DNA of 64,000 nt from Oasisia sp. SBJ-2009 (lineage: Eukaryota; Annelida; Polychaeta; Sabellida; Siboglinidae), in the NCBI GenBank assembly GCA_964017155.1, contig OZ024857.1, positions 18,464,935-18,528,934 of the forward strand, in the 5' to 3' direction. Numbering within the stretch: the stretch's first letter is position 1; each line of letters opens with the position of its first letter. A program made the position numbers and the translations under genes. Below the pieces are notes generated by a model, which was given only the letters and a program-made list of their open reading frames with translations, was not told the origin of the DNA and searched no databases. This document shows, piece after piece, positions 52,501-57,307 of the stretch.

Positions 52501-52593
52501 AACCTCTTCCATATAATTTCTTACATCACTGCCTGCTGAACTGTGCTGGCTTTCGGCGTCAGAAAATATGCTTCCTTCTTCACTGTCCGACAT
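14170..52593 (-). CDS. SUPT5H: Transcription elongation factor SPT5 (DSIF large subunit), complete, 25 coding exons
   Basis: SPT5 pairs with SPT4 as DSIF, which binds RNA polymerase II in the nucleus and controls promoter-proximal pausing, processivity and recruitment of RNA-processing factors. I joined 25 exons (52593-52525, 51329-51158, 50925-50781, 50034-49906, 49173-49074, 48708-48574, 46311-46195, 45614-45516, 43733-43669, 42014-41909, 41290-41215, 40223-40066, 39479-39324, 38494-38397, 37810-37741, 35089-34964, 34055-33930, 33149-32963, 30513-30408, 30008-29784, 28684-28500, 27764-27618, 25958-25858, 22506-22411, 14316-14170). All 24 junctions are GT-AG and phase-compatible. The total is 1,046 residues against 1,087 in the human protein as I recall it. 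Domain order: acidic region about 1-165, NGN 172-266, KOW1 271-305, KOW2 418-457, KOW3 472-509, KOW4 595-630, KOW5 698-745, GSRTPMY-type repeats 755-800, TPSP-type repeats 830-930, terminal KOW modules 935-1040. Introns make up over 90 percent of the span and carry many repeats. Confidence 0.95.
14302..15545 (-). repeat. 42-bp minisatellite at the 3' end of SUPT5H intron 24
   Basis: About 29 copies of a 42-bp unit, with some shorter sub-units. Read on the minus strand, each unit holds a 'TTGACAG' acceptor-like end followed by GTGAAGGTGATTGTG. That matches the exon 25 acceptor and the first 14 or 15 exon bases except for C/T at base 12. The array starts at the exon border and extends into the intron. 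The plus-strand open frame of 465 codons is an artefact of a period divisible by 3. Confidence 0.95.
15546..16260. other. Intron 24 segment, nothing seen
   Basis: Unique intronic sequence between the 42-bp array and a LINE relic, with no recognisable element. Confidence 0.4.
16262..16718 (+). mobile_element. CR1/L2-like LINE 3' end in intron 24
   Basis: The frame reads [32 protein letters not shown], then after a stop [25 protein letters not shown] and GASSVN. The tail contains 'GCCTAAGGGCTTCCTAG' and 'CTAGGTGGCAATC'. It is closely related to 620-1,115 and lies antisense to SUPT5H. Two internal stops make it a relic. Confidence 0.8.
17108..17387 (+). mobile_element. MITE-like repeat, copy 1 (intron 24)
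   Basis: One of three related segments of about 300 bp (also 33,283-33,578 inverted and 49,190-49,490). They share blocks such as 'CATAGCTTTATG' at one end, 'TTTCAGGTCAT' and 'TGTCCACCAAAA' inside, and 'TATCCTGCA-AAAGCC' at the other end. The two ends are imperfect inverted copies around GGCTTTATGCAG. No coding capacity. Confidence 0.6.
17465..17668 (-). mobile_element. tRNA-derived SINE with recognisable tRNA-like head
   Basis: Read on the minus strand from 17,668, the head carries an A-box-like 'GTGGCTCAGGGGTAGAGC' and a B-box 'GGTTCGAATCC' about 35 nt further, as in a tRNA. A conserved SINE body follows, shared with 27,200-27,425 and 31,356-31,672. The internal boxes would act as a Pol III promoter in a live SINE. 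It is not called as a tRNA because the cloverleaf does not close and it is fused to the SINE body. Confidence 0.7.
17670..18675. other. Intron 24 segment, nothing seen
   Basis: AT-rich unique intronic sequence with no recognisable element. Confidence 0.4.
18676..21250. repeat. 24-bp minisatellite with a large internal duplication (intron 24)
   Basis: The unit GGTGAAGGTGGCCACTAGGGAGA is repeated in two blocks, about 19,020-19,890 and 20,235-21,250. The unique 345-bp segment 18,676-19,020 preceding the first block is repeated almost exactly at 19,891-20,235, an offset of 1,215 bp. Variant units such as 'GAACGTGGCCCAC' are not in matching positions in the two blocks, so they changed after duplication. 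The array is not at an exon border. Confidence 0.95.
21251..22080. other. Intron 24 segment, nothing seen
   Basis: Unique intronic sequence between the 24-bp array and a TG/GTGC microsatellite. Confidence 0.4.
22083..22212. repeat. (TG)n/(GTGC)n microsatellite
   Basis: Mixed TG and GTGC units in intron 24. Confidence 0.9.
22411..22506 (-). CDS. SUPT5H: SUPT5H exon 24: terminal KOW region
   Basis: Residues 967-998, starting [12 protein letters not shown] and including [12 protein letters not shown]. This is the counterpart of the human GGMCSVYL and SEHLEPI block. The donor is GTGTGT, weaker than average. The acceptor TAG at 22,509-22,507 and the first 14 exon bases also form part of the flanking 42-bp minisatellite unit. 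Confidence 0.93.
22493..25775 (-). repeat. 42-bp minisatellite, about 78 copies, at the 3' end of SUPT5H intron 23
   Basis: A 3.3-kb array of a 42-bp unit. On the minus strand each unit reads TTGCTAG then GGAGGGATGTGCAC, identical to the acceptor and first 14 bases of exon 24, followed by TGTACTGACCACTGTCCTG. Units near the exon are most exon-like. Those at the distal end (25,000-25,770) carry CACCCCTCC variants, so there is a gradient. Open frames of about 840 codons (plus) and 1,109 codons (minus) exist only because 42 is divisible by 3. In the exon 24 frame every unit carries a TAG. Confidence 0.97.
25797..25836 (+). mobile_element. Short LINE 3' tail next to the exon 23 donor
   Basis: 'GTTGAATCTCTAGGTGGCAA' and the following TCTTGTTAAAT match the last 35-40 bases of the LINE relic at 16,262-16,718. 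The fragment lies between the 42-bp array and the exon 23 donor, ending about 20 nt from the donor GT. Confidence 0.65.
25858..25958 (-). CDS. SUPT5H: SUPT5H exon 23: start of terminal KOW region
   Basis: Residues 933-966, containing [16 protein letters not shown] and IGVIRSIS, the counterpart of human DWVTTDIQVKVRDTY and TGVIRSVT. The donor is GTGAGT. The acceptor is ambiguous: CAG, GAG and CAG occur in tandem at 3-nt steps and all keep the frame (starts at 25,958, 25,955 or 25,952), so one or two residues may vary. Confidence 0.9.
25955..27152 (-). repeat. 42/49-bp minisatellite at the 3' end of SUPT5H intron 22
   Basis: About 26 units built on CTCCATGCCTGACAAACACA, (C/T)CAGTCTTACAAACACTACAG, in a 42-bp form and a 49-bp form that has an extra CTCCTGG. 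On the minus strand the 49-bp form contains the exon 23 acceptor GGAGCCAG and the first exon bases GAGC. The array begins at the exon border and extends into the intron. Confidence 0.93.
27185..27425 (-). mobile_element. SINE, headless copy in intron 22
   Basis: The tail block 'TAGCGCAGTATCCAATCC' and 'CTCAAAGTGCTTTAC' is followed by the body shared with the SINEs at 17,465 and 31,356. The tRNA-like head is not clear here. Orientation is minus, as in the other copies. Confidence 0.6.
27618..27764 (-). CDS. SUPT5H: SUPT5H exon 22: second C-terminal repeat region
   Basis: Residues 884-932, a low-complexity region of P, T, S, G and Y with [27 protein letters not shown] and TPQTPG. This matches the human [13 protein letters not shown] block. 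These repeats are targets of P-TEFb in characterised SPT5 proteins. Confidence 0.93.
27840..28300. other. Intron 21 segment, nothing seen
   Basis: AT-rich unique sequence. Confidence 0.4.
28304..28424. repeat. (TG)n/(GCGT)n microsatellite in intron 21
   Basis: A TG tract merging into GTGC and GCAT units. Confidence 0.9.
28500..28684 (-). CDS. SUPT5H: SUPT5H exon 21: C-terminal repeat region
   Basis: Residues 822-883, beginning [18 protein letters not shown] and continuing with [22 protein letters not shown] and VAPSPAGYQ. These correspond to human EYEYAFDDEPTPSP and VAPSPAGYQ. The donor GTGATG is atypical, but the phase fits both neighbours. Confidence 0.92.
29076..29757 (-). repeat. 57-bp minisatellite in SUPT5H intron 20, near the donor
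   Basis: About 12 copies of a 57-bp AT-rich unit containing ACATACTAACTTAACCACAAG and CATAACATT, with TGACA(A/T)AAAC variants. On the minus strand the array starts about 25 nt inside the intron from the exon 20 donor. Each unit contains GTCAGTATC, similar to the real donor GTCAGTGGA. Confidence 0.93.
29784..30008 (-). CDS. SUPT5H: SUPT5H exon 20: first C-terminal repeat region (CTR)
   Basis: Residues 747-821 hold tandem copies of a TPMYGSR/Q-type heptad: [34 protein letters not shown], then SMTPG and [12 protein letters not shown]. This is nearly the same as the human [17 protein letters not shown] region, the P-TEFb target repeats that couple pause release to SPT5 phosphorylation. The donor is GTCAGT. 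Confidence 0.96.
30056..30172. repeat. (TG)n/(GTGC)n/(GCAT)n microsatellite in intron 19
   Basis: Mixed alternating purine-pyrimidine units. Confidence 0.9.
30408..30513 (-). CDS. SUPT5H: SUPT5H exon 19: second half of KOW5
   Basis: Residues 712-746: [32 protein letters not shown]. The human counterpart is [20 protein letters not shown]. The first bases GTTACATTGG and the acceptor TAG are also in the 79-bp repeat unit next door. Confidence 0.95.
30501..31302 (-). repeat. 79-bp minisatellite at the 3' end of SUPT5H intron 18
   Basis: About 10 copies of a 79-bp unit. On the minus strand each holds TGTTGTAG then GTTACATTGGCACTG, matching the exon 19 acceptor and the first 10 exon bases exactly (exon: GTTACATTGGTATTG). 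The exon-proximal unit is 82 bp. Subtypes (TACTGTCAG, TACTACCAG, TACTATCAG) alternate in a three-unit order, suggesting block duplication. Confidence 0.95.
31356..31672 (-). mobile_element. Near full-length tRNA-derived SINE in intron 18
   Basis: On the minus strand it starts with a decayed tRNA-like head ('GTAGCACAGTGGTTAGAG' A-box-like block, B-box decayed to TTCAAAT), passes through the shared body and ends in the tail 'GTAAAGCGCTCGGAACAG'. It is about 315 bp and is the longest copy here. Confidence 0.65.
31673..32962. other. Intron 18 remainder, nothing firm
   Basis: AT-rich sequence. A palindromic-looking 'GGACTAG' cluster near 31,950-32,000 and a 'GGGGACGCGACACTG' block near 32,508 may be ends of diverged mobile elements, but I could not pair them. 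Confidence 0.35.
32963..33149 (-). CDS. SUPT5H: SUPT5H exon 18: glycine/arginine linker and start of KOW5
   Basis: Residues 650-711: a Ser/Gly-rich linker with a GGGGGGG run and [16 protein letters not shown], then [14 protein letters not shown], the start of KOW5 (human [14 protein letters not shown]). The intron splits the GPYKG motif between the K and G codons. The donor is GTGCGT. Confidence 0.95.
33283..33578 (-). mobile_element. MITE-like repeat, copy 2 (intron 17)
   Basis: Inverted copy of the segments at 17,108 and 49,190, with 'GGGCTTGATGCAGGATA' at one end and 'CTCTGCATAAAGCTATG' at the other, inverted with respect to each other. Confidence 0.6.
33930..34055 (-). CDS. SUPT5H: SUPT5H exon 17: second half of KOW4
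   Basis: Residues 608-649: [33 protein letters not shown]. The human counterpart is [18 protein letters not shown] and [15 protein letters not shown]. The donor is GTAGAC. Confidence 0.96.
34056..34963. other. Intron 16, nothing seen
   Basis: Unique intronic sequence without repeats that I can recognise. Confidence 0.4.
34964..35089 (-). CDS. SUPT5H: SUPT5H exon 16: linker and start of KOW4
   Basis: Residues 566-607: [36 protein letters not shown]. The human counterpart is [20 protein letters not shown] and VKDIVKVIDGPHS. Confidence 0.96.
35240..35800. mobile_element. Foldback/MITE-like element with arms of about 140-180 bp (intron 15)
   Basis: The left arm, about 35,240-35,377 ('GTTAATCTTATTCTTTACAG', 'GTAACCTAGTGTGT', 'GATGCATATGGCCAT'), recurs as an imperfect reverse complement at about 35,619-35,800. 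The centre is AT dinucleotide plus about 200 bp. A third partial copy of the arm ('GTAACCTAGTGTGT') lies at 36,079-36,113. No coding capacity. Confidence 0.75.
36112..36340. repeat. (TA)n, (CACG)n and (CA)n microsatellites in intron 15
   Basis: An alternating TA tract, then CACG and CA runs. They form part of the left outer arm of the palindrome around the TIR element that follows. Confidence 0.9.
36409..37237. mobile_element. Non-autonomous DNA transposon with about 50-bp terminal inverted repeats
   Basis: The left end CCTAAAGGCAGCTTATGTCG is matched by its exact reverse complement at the right end (37,218-37,237). Similarity continues for about 50 bp on each side, including GGACCGGCTTATGTAGACC. 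TTATGTAGACC-like motifs recur just inside both ends. The element is 829 bp and carries one 119-codon plus-strand frame at 36,620-36,979 with no recognised transposase motif. The target was an AT dinucleotide tract, so no clear target duplication can be read. Confidence 0.85.
37431..37530. repeat. (TG)n microsatellite, right outer arm
   Basis: With the flanking 'AAATTTCATCCCATCCTTGA' (37,410-37,430), this is the inverted counterpart of 36,310-36,385. Confidence 0.9.
37741..37810 (-). CDS. SUPT5H: SUPT5H exon 15
   Basis: Residues 542-565: [24 protein letters not shown]. The human counterpart is [20 protein letters not shown] and MYGK. The D codon is split across the intron. Confidence 0.96.
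38397..38494 (-). CDS. SUPT5H: SUPT5H exon 14
   Basis: Residues 510-541: [20 protein letters not shown] then FGDMVQI. The human counterpart is [20 protein letters not shown] and WGELVQL. Confidence 0.94.
38690..38990 (+). mobile_element. LINE C-terminal relic in intron 13
   Basis: The frame reads [36 protein letters not shown] and KNHPIKNDF. This is the usual 'RVVNDWNSLP--VV-APSV--FK--LD-HW' ending of metazoan non-LTR retrotransposons. It lies antisense to SUPT5H and has no RT core. Confidence 0.7.
39324..39479 (-). CDS. SUPT5H: SUPT5H exon 13: KOW3
   Basis: Residues 458-509: [52 protein letters not shown]. The human counterpart is [38 protein letters not shown] and FSDLTMHE. The whole KOW3 module is in one exon. 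Confidence 0.97.
39480..40065. other. Intron 12, nothing seen
   Basis: AT-rich unique intronic sequence. Confidence 0.4.
40066..40223 (-). CDS. SUPT5H: SUPT5H exon 12: KOW2
   Basis: Residues 405-457, containing [40 protein letters not shown]. The human counterpart is [20 protein letters not shown] and [20 protein letters not shown]. Confidence 0.97.
40317..40842. repeat. (TATG)n microsatellite, about 131 perfect copies, intron 11
   Basis: About 526 bp of uninterrupted 4-bp units. All frames are open in both directions (YVCM or HTYI) purely from the period. It lies about 95 bp upstream of the exon 12 acceptor. Confidence 0.98.
41215..41290 (-). CDS. SUPT5H: SUPT5H exon 11
   Basis: Residues 380-404: [25 protein letters not shown]. 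The human counterpart is [20 protein letters not shown] and GIDLE. The donor used here is GTATCC, weak, but it is the one that restores phase to exon 12 and gives the aligned DIELVPEAKS junction. The reading frame stays open past it. Confidence 0.85.
41909..42014 (-). CDS. SUPT5H: SUPT5H exon 10
   Basis: Residues 344-379: [35 protein letters not shown]. Almost identical to human [20 protein letters not shown] and [15 protein letters not shown]. The acceptor CAG and first bases GTCAATGGGAGG are also part of the adjoining 37-bp repeat. Confidence 0.97.
42003..43075 (-). repeat. 37-bp minisatellite at the 3' end of SUPT5H intron 9
   Basis: About 19 copies at 42,003-42,712 and about 6 more at 42,862-43,070. 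On the minus strand each unit reads GTTGGTTGTCTGTG(T/C)AG then GTCAATGGGAGG, identical to the exon 10 acceptor and its first 12 bases. A 62-bp flank ('CCCAATGTGTTGTTATACTA', then 'GGACAATTAATTC') follows both blocks, at 42,717-42,778 and 43,070-43,131, showing that the array edge was duplicated. The first flank copy is followed by an unrelated insert rich in TATCGA. Confidence 0.95.
43132..43668. other. Intron 9 remainder, nothing seen
   Basis: AT-rich unique sequence. Confidence 0.4.
43669..43733 (-). CDS. SUPT5H: SUPT5H exon 9
   Basis: Residues 323-344: [22 protein letters not shown]. The human counterpart is [20 protein letters not shown]. The R codon is split across the intron. Confidence 0.94.
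43734..44575. other. Intron 8 segment with a more GC/CpG-rich patch
   Basis: 43,880-44,200 is richer in CpG than its surroundings ('CACCGGCGCAAACCCGCCGCG', 'CCGCCATCTT'). The latter resembles a YY1-type motif. It could be a diverged mobile element or an internal regulatory patch. No gene is seen. Confidence 0.3.
44576..44880. repeat. 126-bp direct repeat, 2.3 copies, intron 8
   Basis: Units at 44,576-44,701 and 44,702-44,827 share 'GATGCGAGACTGGGATGTTT', 'GGTCCGGGCCAGCTAGTTC' and 'CATGACCAGAATCCCGGGTC'. A third partial unit starts near 44,840. Each contains the near-palindrome TGCGATCACATGA or TGCGATCGCATAA. Confidence 0.8.
44881..45515. other. Intron 8 remainder, nothing seen
   Basis: No recognisable element. 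Confidence 0.4.
45516..45614 (-). CDS. SUPT5H: SUPT5H exon 8: second half of KOW1
   Basis: Residues 290-322: [33 protein letters not shown]. The human counterpart is [20 protein letters not shown] and YDRIKAR. The C-terminal part is divergent. Confidence 0.94.
46195..46311 (-). CDS. SUPT5H: SUPT5H exon 7: end of NGN and start of KOW1
   Basis: Residues 251-289: [39 protein letters not shown]. The human counterpart is [20 protein letters not shown] and KSWVRLKRGIYKDDIAQ. The donor GTGGGT was chosen because exon 8 then starts with VDYVEPS. The acceptor is shared with the adjoining 40-bp repeat. Confidence 0.96.
46306..47970 (-). repeat. 40-bp minisatellite, about 41 copies, at the 3' end of SUPT5H intron 6
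   Basis: On the minus strand the unit reads GTGT(C/T)(G/A)TGTAG then ATGGTGTGTG then GTAAGCTGTATG. The first part matches the exon 7 acceptor and its first six bases (ATGGTG). The GTAAGC that follows in most units is a donor-like sequence, so each unit could be read as an acceptor, a 10-nt mini-exon and a donor. Units nearest the exon carry GTAACC instead. Confidence 0.95.
47971..48573. other. Intron 6 remainder, nothing seen
   Basis: AT-rich unique intronic sequence. Confidence 0.4.
48574..48708 (-). CDS. SUPT5H: SUPT5H exon 6: central NGN domain
   Basis: Residues 206-250: [45 protein letters not shown]. The human counterpart is [20 protein letters not shown] and [23 protein letters not shown] is the SPT4- and polymerase-clamp-binding domain. 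Confidence 0.97.
49074..49173 (-). CDS. SUPT5H: SUPT5H exon 5: start of NGN domain
   Basis: Residues 172-205: [33 protein letters not shown]. The human counterpart is [20 protein letters not shown] and [13 protein letters not shown]. Its acceptor region abuts a MITE-like repeat. Confidence 0.96.
49190..49490 (+). mobile_element. MITE-like repeat, copy 3 (intron 4)
   Basis: Same family as 17,108 and 33,283. It runs from 'CATAGCTTTATGTAG' to 'CTGCATAAAGCC'. On the minus strand its end lies about 17 nt upstream of the exon 5 AG, so the element supplies most of the branch-site region of that intron. Confidence 0.65.
49491..49905. other. Intron 4 remainder, nothing seen
   Basis: AT-rich unique sequence. 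Confidence 0.4.
49906..50034 (-). CDS. SUPT5H: SUPT5H exon 4
   Basis: Residues 129-171: [43 protein letters not shown]. The human counterpart is YYMKKYAKSS and SDDITQQQLLPGVK. No long open frame marks it, but splice sites (CAG acceptor, GTGAGT donor) and phase fit both sides. Confidence 0.93.
50035..50780. other. Intron 3, nothing seen
   Basis: AT-rich unique sequence. Confidence 0.4.
50781..50925 (-). CDS. SUPT5H: SUPT5H exon 3: acidic region
   Basis: Residues 81-128: [20 protein letters not shown], then [14 protein letters not shown]. The human counterpart is [20 protein letters not shown] and SGARRLQNLW. Confidence 0.94.
51158..51329 (-). CDS. SUPT5H: SUPT5H exon 2: acidic N-terminal region
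   Basis: Residues 24-80: [57 protein letters not shown]. The last part matches human DDRPPKKPRHGGFILDEA. Confidence 0.95.
51330..52524. other. Intron 1 of the coding region, nothing seen
   Basis: AT-rich unique sequence, with only a short TA run near 52,156. Confidence 0.4.
52525..52593 (-). CDS. SUPT5H: SUPT5H exon 1 (first coding exon) with start codon
   Basis: Residues 1-23: [23 protein letters not shown], then donor GTAAGA. The human protein begins MSDSEDSNFSEEEDSE, so this ATG is the conserved start. The upstream minus-strand sequence (pyrimidine-rich, ending TTTCAGCAG directly before ATG) looks like a splice acceptor, so a non-coding 5' UTR exon probably lies further right, at about 53.4 kb. 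Confidence 0.93.
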
Positions 52594-53644
52594 CTGCTGA
52601 AACATGAGGAATAAATGATCAATTACCAAAACTGTAAACGACACACAAAAATTCCCACCAGGTCCGTACACTGTATTGACAACACAACAGCAAAGCCGTA
52701 TGCTGGCAACTGAAAAATGTAACTTCGGAAAGGGGGTTCATCTTCTATCTTGATTCCAGATTACACTAACAGGAGTAAGGAGAACGATGACGGATGATAG
52801 ACATCGTGAAACTTTTGGACACTATTTAGCTTATTAAAATCAATTGACAATGTTAATTATATTTTCTGCATCACAAATGTACACACACAAGCGTGACATT
52901 TAGTGCATAAATGTGCATTTCTCGAAGTACCTGCATGAGCGTTACACTTAGTACTTACATTAAAAGTGTGAGATGCCCACACACATTTCGCAAACCGGAA
53001 ATGTCAGTTATACCGGACTGTATTTGGATTAAATGTTACCTTTTATATGCAAGCAATCTACTGACTAAGCGTGATGCATTGGATAAAGTAATTAATTTGT
53101 AGTAAATATAAATTTAGATACAGACTCTATAATCAAATTTTTTCGTTCACGTAATTACTTCCCAGAAGAACCTATAAGGTTCAAACGTTTGAGTTTGTTC
53201 TTCATTTGCATAATTTATGTGCATCACATTAACTAAGTTAAAAAGTACTTTTTAAAGGCATTTGTGGACTTGTATATTAAAAATAATCATTGGTGAGGCG
53301 ACTATAACGATAATATTCCACATTGCTGTAACATTTTGGATACATTATCTGAAAAGTTAGATGTATTTTTAAGAAATATGTGGCATGACGTCATAATGAG
53401 TTCAGTGCACCTCCGCCATGATAGTTGCTGAGGCGGAATGTATGTGTGGAGAAATATTCGCAAATTCGTGTGGAATAAGGAGACGCCTTTCTCCAACATT
53501 AAGTTCATTTGAAAGTATAAGTCGCAAAGACTAACAATATACAATTTCGCTGTGCTGCGACCCAAAACCTGGGTCCCAATGTCCCTTGAAAGTGTGTTTG
53601 CCAAAACCCCACCTTTGGTCGGGTGTCATAAGACAGATTCAGGG
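52594..53644. promoter_or_regulatory. Divergent intergenic region, candidate bidirectional promoter
   Basis: This lies between the SUPT5H start (minus) and the candidate first exon of the CCCH gene (plus). It contains a perfect CRE palindrome at 53,386-53,393 and a TCCGCC/GGCGGA inverted pair at 53,412-53,437. No TATA box stands out. Because SUPT5H probably has an upstream 5' UTR exon, the actual transcription starts may lie close to the CRE. Confidence 0.4.
53386..53393. promoter_or_regulatory. CRE palindrome TGACGTCA
   Basis: A perfect 8-bp ATF/CREB-type site in the interval between two divergent genes. One such site is expected by chance every 65 kb, so position is the main support. Confidence 0.4.
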
Positions 53645-53763
53645 ATGGAAGACAAAGAAAGGTCGAGTAACACGTCTGGAATCAACTCTACACTGTTATT
53701 ATTCCAGCTACTAAGTATATTTCTGTGTTTTGCTGGATTATTCCGATCCACGACGGTTCAACG
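53645..53763 (+). CDS. Candidate first coding exon of the ZC3H4-like gene
   Basis: The ATG at 53,645 has G at -3 and +4. The frame begins MEDKERSSNTSGINST and reaches a possible donor GTAAAA at 53,764. A shorter form ends at AG, GTCGAG at 53,661/53,662 and would give MEDKER joined to CDNSDTEEE. Both donors leave phase 2, as the acceptor at 56,990 requires. The longer form includes a hydrophobic LLLFQLLSIFLCFAGLF stretch that is odd for a nuclear protein, so the short form or a different exon is more likely. Confidence 0.3.
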
Positions 53764-53769
53764 GTAAAA

Positions 53770-56700
53770 CAGGCTTGGACAAGCGGGGCATTTCTCAACA
53801 TGCATAAATTATGATAATGAGGTCAGCCGTCGGGACGCTTCGATCGACGAATAACCTCTCAAATGTCCTGGTTTTTGTTTCGAAATATGCATGTGCTTTT
53901 GTTCTCGGTGTTGTAGTACAATTTTCCAAAATGTACACCGTGTATACTTTCAGAAAGTATGTATCTTCTCGAGATTTGTTTTGGACTATGCACATTTGAA
54001 TGATCGGGAATGGAAGCTTCTGGTTGCGACGATTCTTTGTCGATGAACGCAGCTCGTGCGGTGGTTCACGTCTACGTAACATCACGAAAACAAATTTTAT
54101 TAATTATTTCATATCAAAATTCAAAAATATCAAAACAACGTGGCACGTAATAAGCTTTATTTCAATGAAACGTGATAACTCGTAACTTTTGCTCTGAACG
54201 GATTTCTGTCGTTACACCACGTCACAATTTCCCATATTGTGTAACTGTTCCGCAGTAAATTCTTAGTTCAAATGCCGAATTTATATTAATGATCCATCTG
54301 TTTTGAGTAAATTAAACACAATTTCCACCCGTCGTTTTAAACTAGTGAGCAAATAGAACTATTGCGTTATCATCAACCCTTTCTACCTTCTACGGAAGAG
54401 TCCATTGTCAACCATAGTTGTTTATTGCTGCGCATGATAAGTTGCCCCACTTACCGAATAAAAAGTCAGTAATCGGTGTCACCCATCGTAAAGTGACTCA
54501 ATTAAAGTTTAGGTAACAGTGCTCAATGTTAGCTTAAATAGCTGTCATTGTTATTTCAAATAAAGCAAATGATACATATTATGACATTTATGTAACACAT
54601 TTGCCTCGCTTGTCTTAGCTAATAAGTTAGGTTTTGTCTTTTGACATACTTTTTTCAAACTAAGCCTAAGGGGTATGATAGTATTGCATGTACTGATTTC
54701 TCCCTGGCCTTAGTTGTGTTTTAACACAGCAACCCTTCCTTACTGAGTTAGTCTTGAACATTATCAATCAAAGAAAAGAAAATATTAATCCTTGCCCAGC
54801 TGTCACCTTCTACAAATACAATTCTGTTACAAACATGTACAGTTATACACAAACTGCATTTTTTCTGTAATACATGAAAACATTACTTTCTTTTTACTGC
54901 GAAACAATACATTCTACAAATGTAAGTTTTTTCATAAACAAATTAAATCTGATCAGAAGCAACAGTTAAATTAATCCATGGTCACAGAATAATTTCATTG
55001 TTTTTGTGACATCTATTTGATAAACATGAATGTAAATACACTTTTAAAATGTAGATTAAATGTATATTTTGGCGTTGTGACTTATGTACCATTACACTTG
55101 AAATTAATATTGCTTGAATCACAATTATAATTGACTCTCTTGGAATTGTTTTTATTATTATTTTTTGCAAAGAGTAATTTAAAAATTGTTTTGTGAATAC
55201 TTCTCAATGAAGTCTAAAATTCACGACATGCTCCTTATGATGTTTTTGCCAAATACAAGTTTTGAATTGTGCACATTATGCTATTTGTGTAGCCAGATAG
55301 CAATTCATTAGCATTACATTACTACTTCACAAGTATTTTTCCATATGAACATTTTATCCAGTTAATAAAACAGGTGACATTTTAAATTGTCAAAAATCTT
55401 GTTTAAAAAAGTTGAGATGGTCAAATCCGTTTCAAAAACAGTTACATTTTCCATGTAGTTGCCACATATTTATTCTAGAGCTCTACAAGTATTTAGGACC
55501 TCCTTGAAGTGCACCATGGTAATGACAAAACCTTGCTCTGTCATTTGCTACATTTCTAGTTCAGTAAGGAACCTCATATAAATGACATAACAAAGGGATG
55601 GGTTAACAATAATTACATTCCGAGAATCGCAGTCAGAGAAAGAGGGATTTCATTAGTGCATAGTTTCTGCATACGTGTCGGGGAATGGGATAATTCCTGG
55701 TGCATTCTTGGAGAACAGATCAGAACAGGAGACATACTAGGAGAGGTGTCAGAACCACGCATACAAACAAACCAATTTTTATGCTGCACGTACACACTGT
55801 TTAGGTCAGCAGTATTGTTCAAAATCCACTAGAACTAGCTGAGTTACCTTAAAAACATCTTACATAGTATAGTGTCCAAAATAATGTGCACTGGAATGAG
55901 GTTTATCGTCCACACATAGTGACATCTGATTCCAGTTAGTAAATAAAGGCATTGTTGGCATAATTTTGAACACTGAAAATTTATCCAACCCAAATGTGAT
56001 ACACAAAATCCTATCTACCAAAAAATTAAAGCTATTAATGGGCCTACCCTAAATATTTCATGCCCACTGCCTTGATAAAATAAATATGACTGGTACACTA
56101 CATAACCCATAATTATAATGTATTGTTAACATGGTTTCATGGAAGTGTCTCAGGGCAACATGACGCTAAGAAATATAGTATGGCTAGCATGTTAATTGCA
56201 TTCATATACAATCATCAGTAATGTGAAAACTATTCTGTAAACATATTTAAACGTATTCATAGATGACATAGTTATGACAAAAATATTATATTGAACCAGG
56301 CAAGATTAAAACCCAAATTTTTCAAGTTAGCATTACTGAACATCTCTGCATGCATTCACCAACATAATTTCTAGATGACATTTTTACTTTTGCAGAAAAT
56401 ACATTAAATTGTGCCATCGCAAATTTAGATAATCTAGAAAATTTTGAGCACTTGTTCCAATTCCCAAGTGAAATTCGAGGGTCTAAATTTATGAAAACCC
56501 AATAGGCTTGCCAGTATGCTTATACAATGTGAATATCATACATGAGAAATTGACAAACTTATGTTTGGACATAGAGAATGACAGTCAGGGACCAACACTT
56601 ATTGAGACTCCCAAGTTAAAATCATATTAGGAAAATATTGACTAACTTAATGCATGTTTACCAAAAAATACAGAAATAACTTTTAATGCTCTTCAAAAGG

Positions 56701-56990
56701 CCCATGTTCAGTATTGCAGTTTGTTTAGATTTAAAATTATGCGCAAGACCCCCAGCAAGCCTTGGCTTTGCCTACACTGTTGATAACAGTTAAATATATG
56801 AATTACAGTTAAATATATATGTAATGAAACGCACACATTCTAAGAGCCATTTTGATTGTTTCACAGGGTTTGCTAAGCAACCTGGGTTCTTCAGTTGTAC
56901 TTATATTGTAAATATTCACCTACTTGTGCATTCACTGTATATTGGCTTGTATTTAGTGTTTTATTTACTGTTAACTGTTGTCATTCACAG
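53770..56990. other. Probable intron 1 or upstream region of the ZC3H4-like gene, nothing seen
   Basis: A long AT-rich stretch with no repeat array, no mobile element and no credible exon. It is strikingly free of minisatellites compared with the SUPT5H introns. Confidence 0.4.
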
Positions 56991-57307
56991 GTGTGACAAT
57001 AGCGACACTGAAGAGGAAATGCCCTCAGATGATAGTCCTACGAAGGCTGCAGAAGTGGTACCAGAGGTTATGCCATCAAATGGCATGATCACGGAGGACC
57101 CGTCCTGTGAAGACGTCGCTTCCAAAGAGGATTTGGAAGATGGTGAACTGGAAGAAGGTGAAATCGATGATGATGAGGAGAATGCGGAGAGTAACGAGGT
57201 GACAGAGGATGTTGCCGACACAGAGCAAGAACAACCACCACAACAGTTGGAAAAGATACCACCGCTGTTGCTGAACCTAAAGAACATAGCCAGACAAGCA
57301 ACTGAAG
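56991..57307 (+). CDS. ZC3H4: ZC3H4-like exon A: acidic N-terminal region
   Basis: CDNSDTEEEMPSDDSPTKAA, then EDLEDGELEEGEIDDDEENA and PPLLLNLKNIARQATE. The DGELEEGE block matches DGELEEGELEDD near the N-terminus of human ZC3H4. The acceptor is CAG at 56,988-56,990 and the donor GTGAGT. Confidence 0.85.

Noticed and set aside
53552..53767. Small membrane protein with a hydrophobic LLLFQLLSIFLCFAG stretch
   Set aside because: Not supported beyond one short frame. The first part is better explained as a possible first exon of the ZC3H4-like gene, and even that is uncertain.
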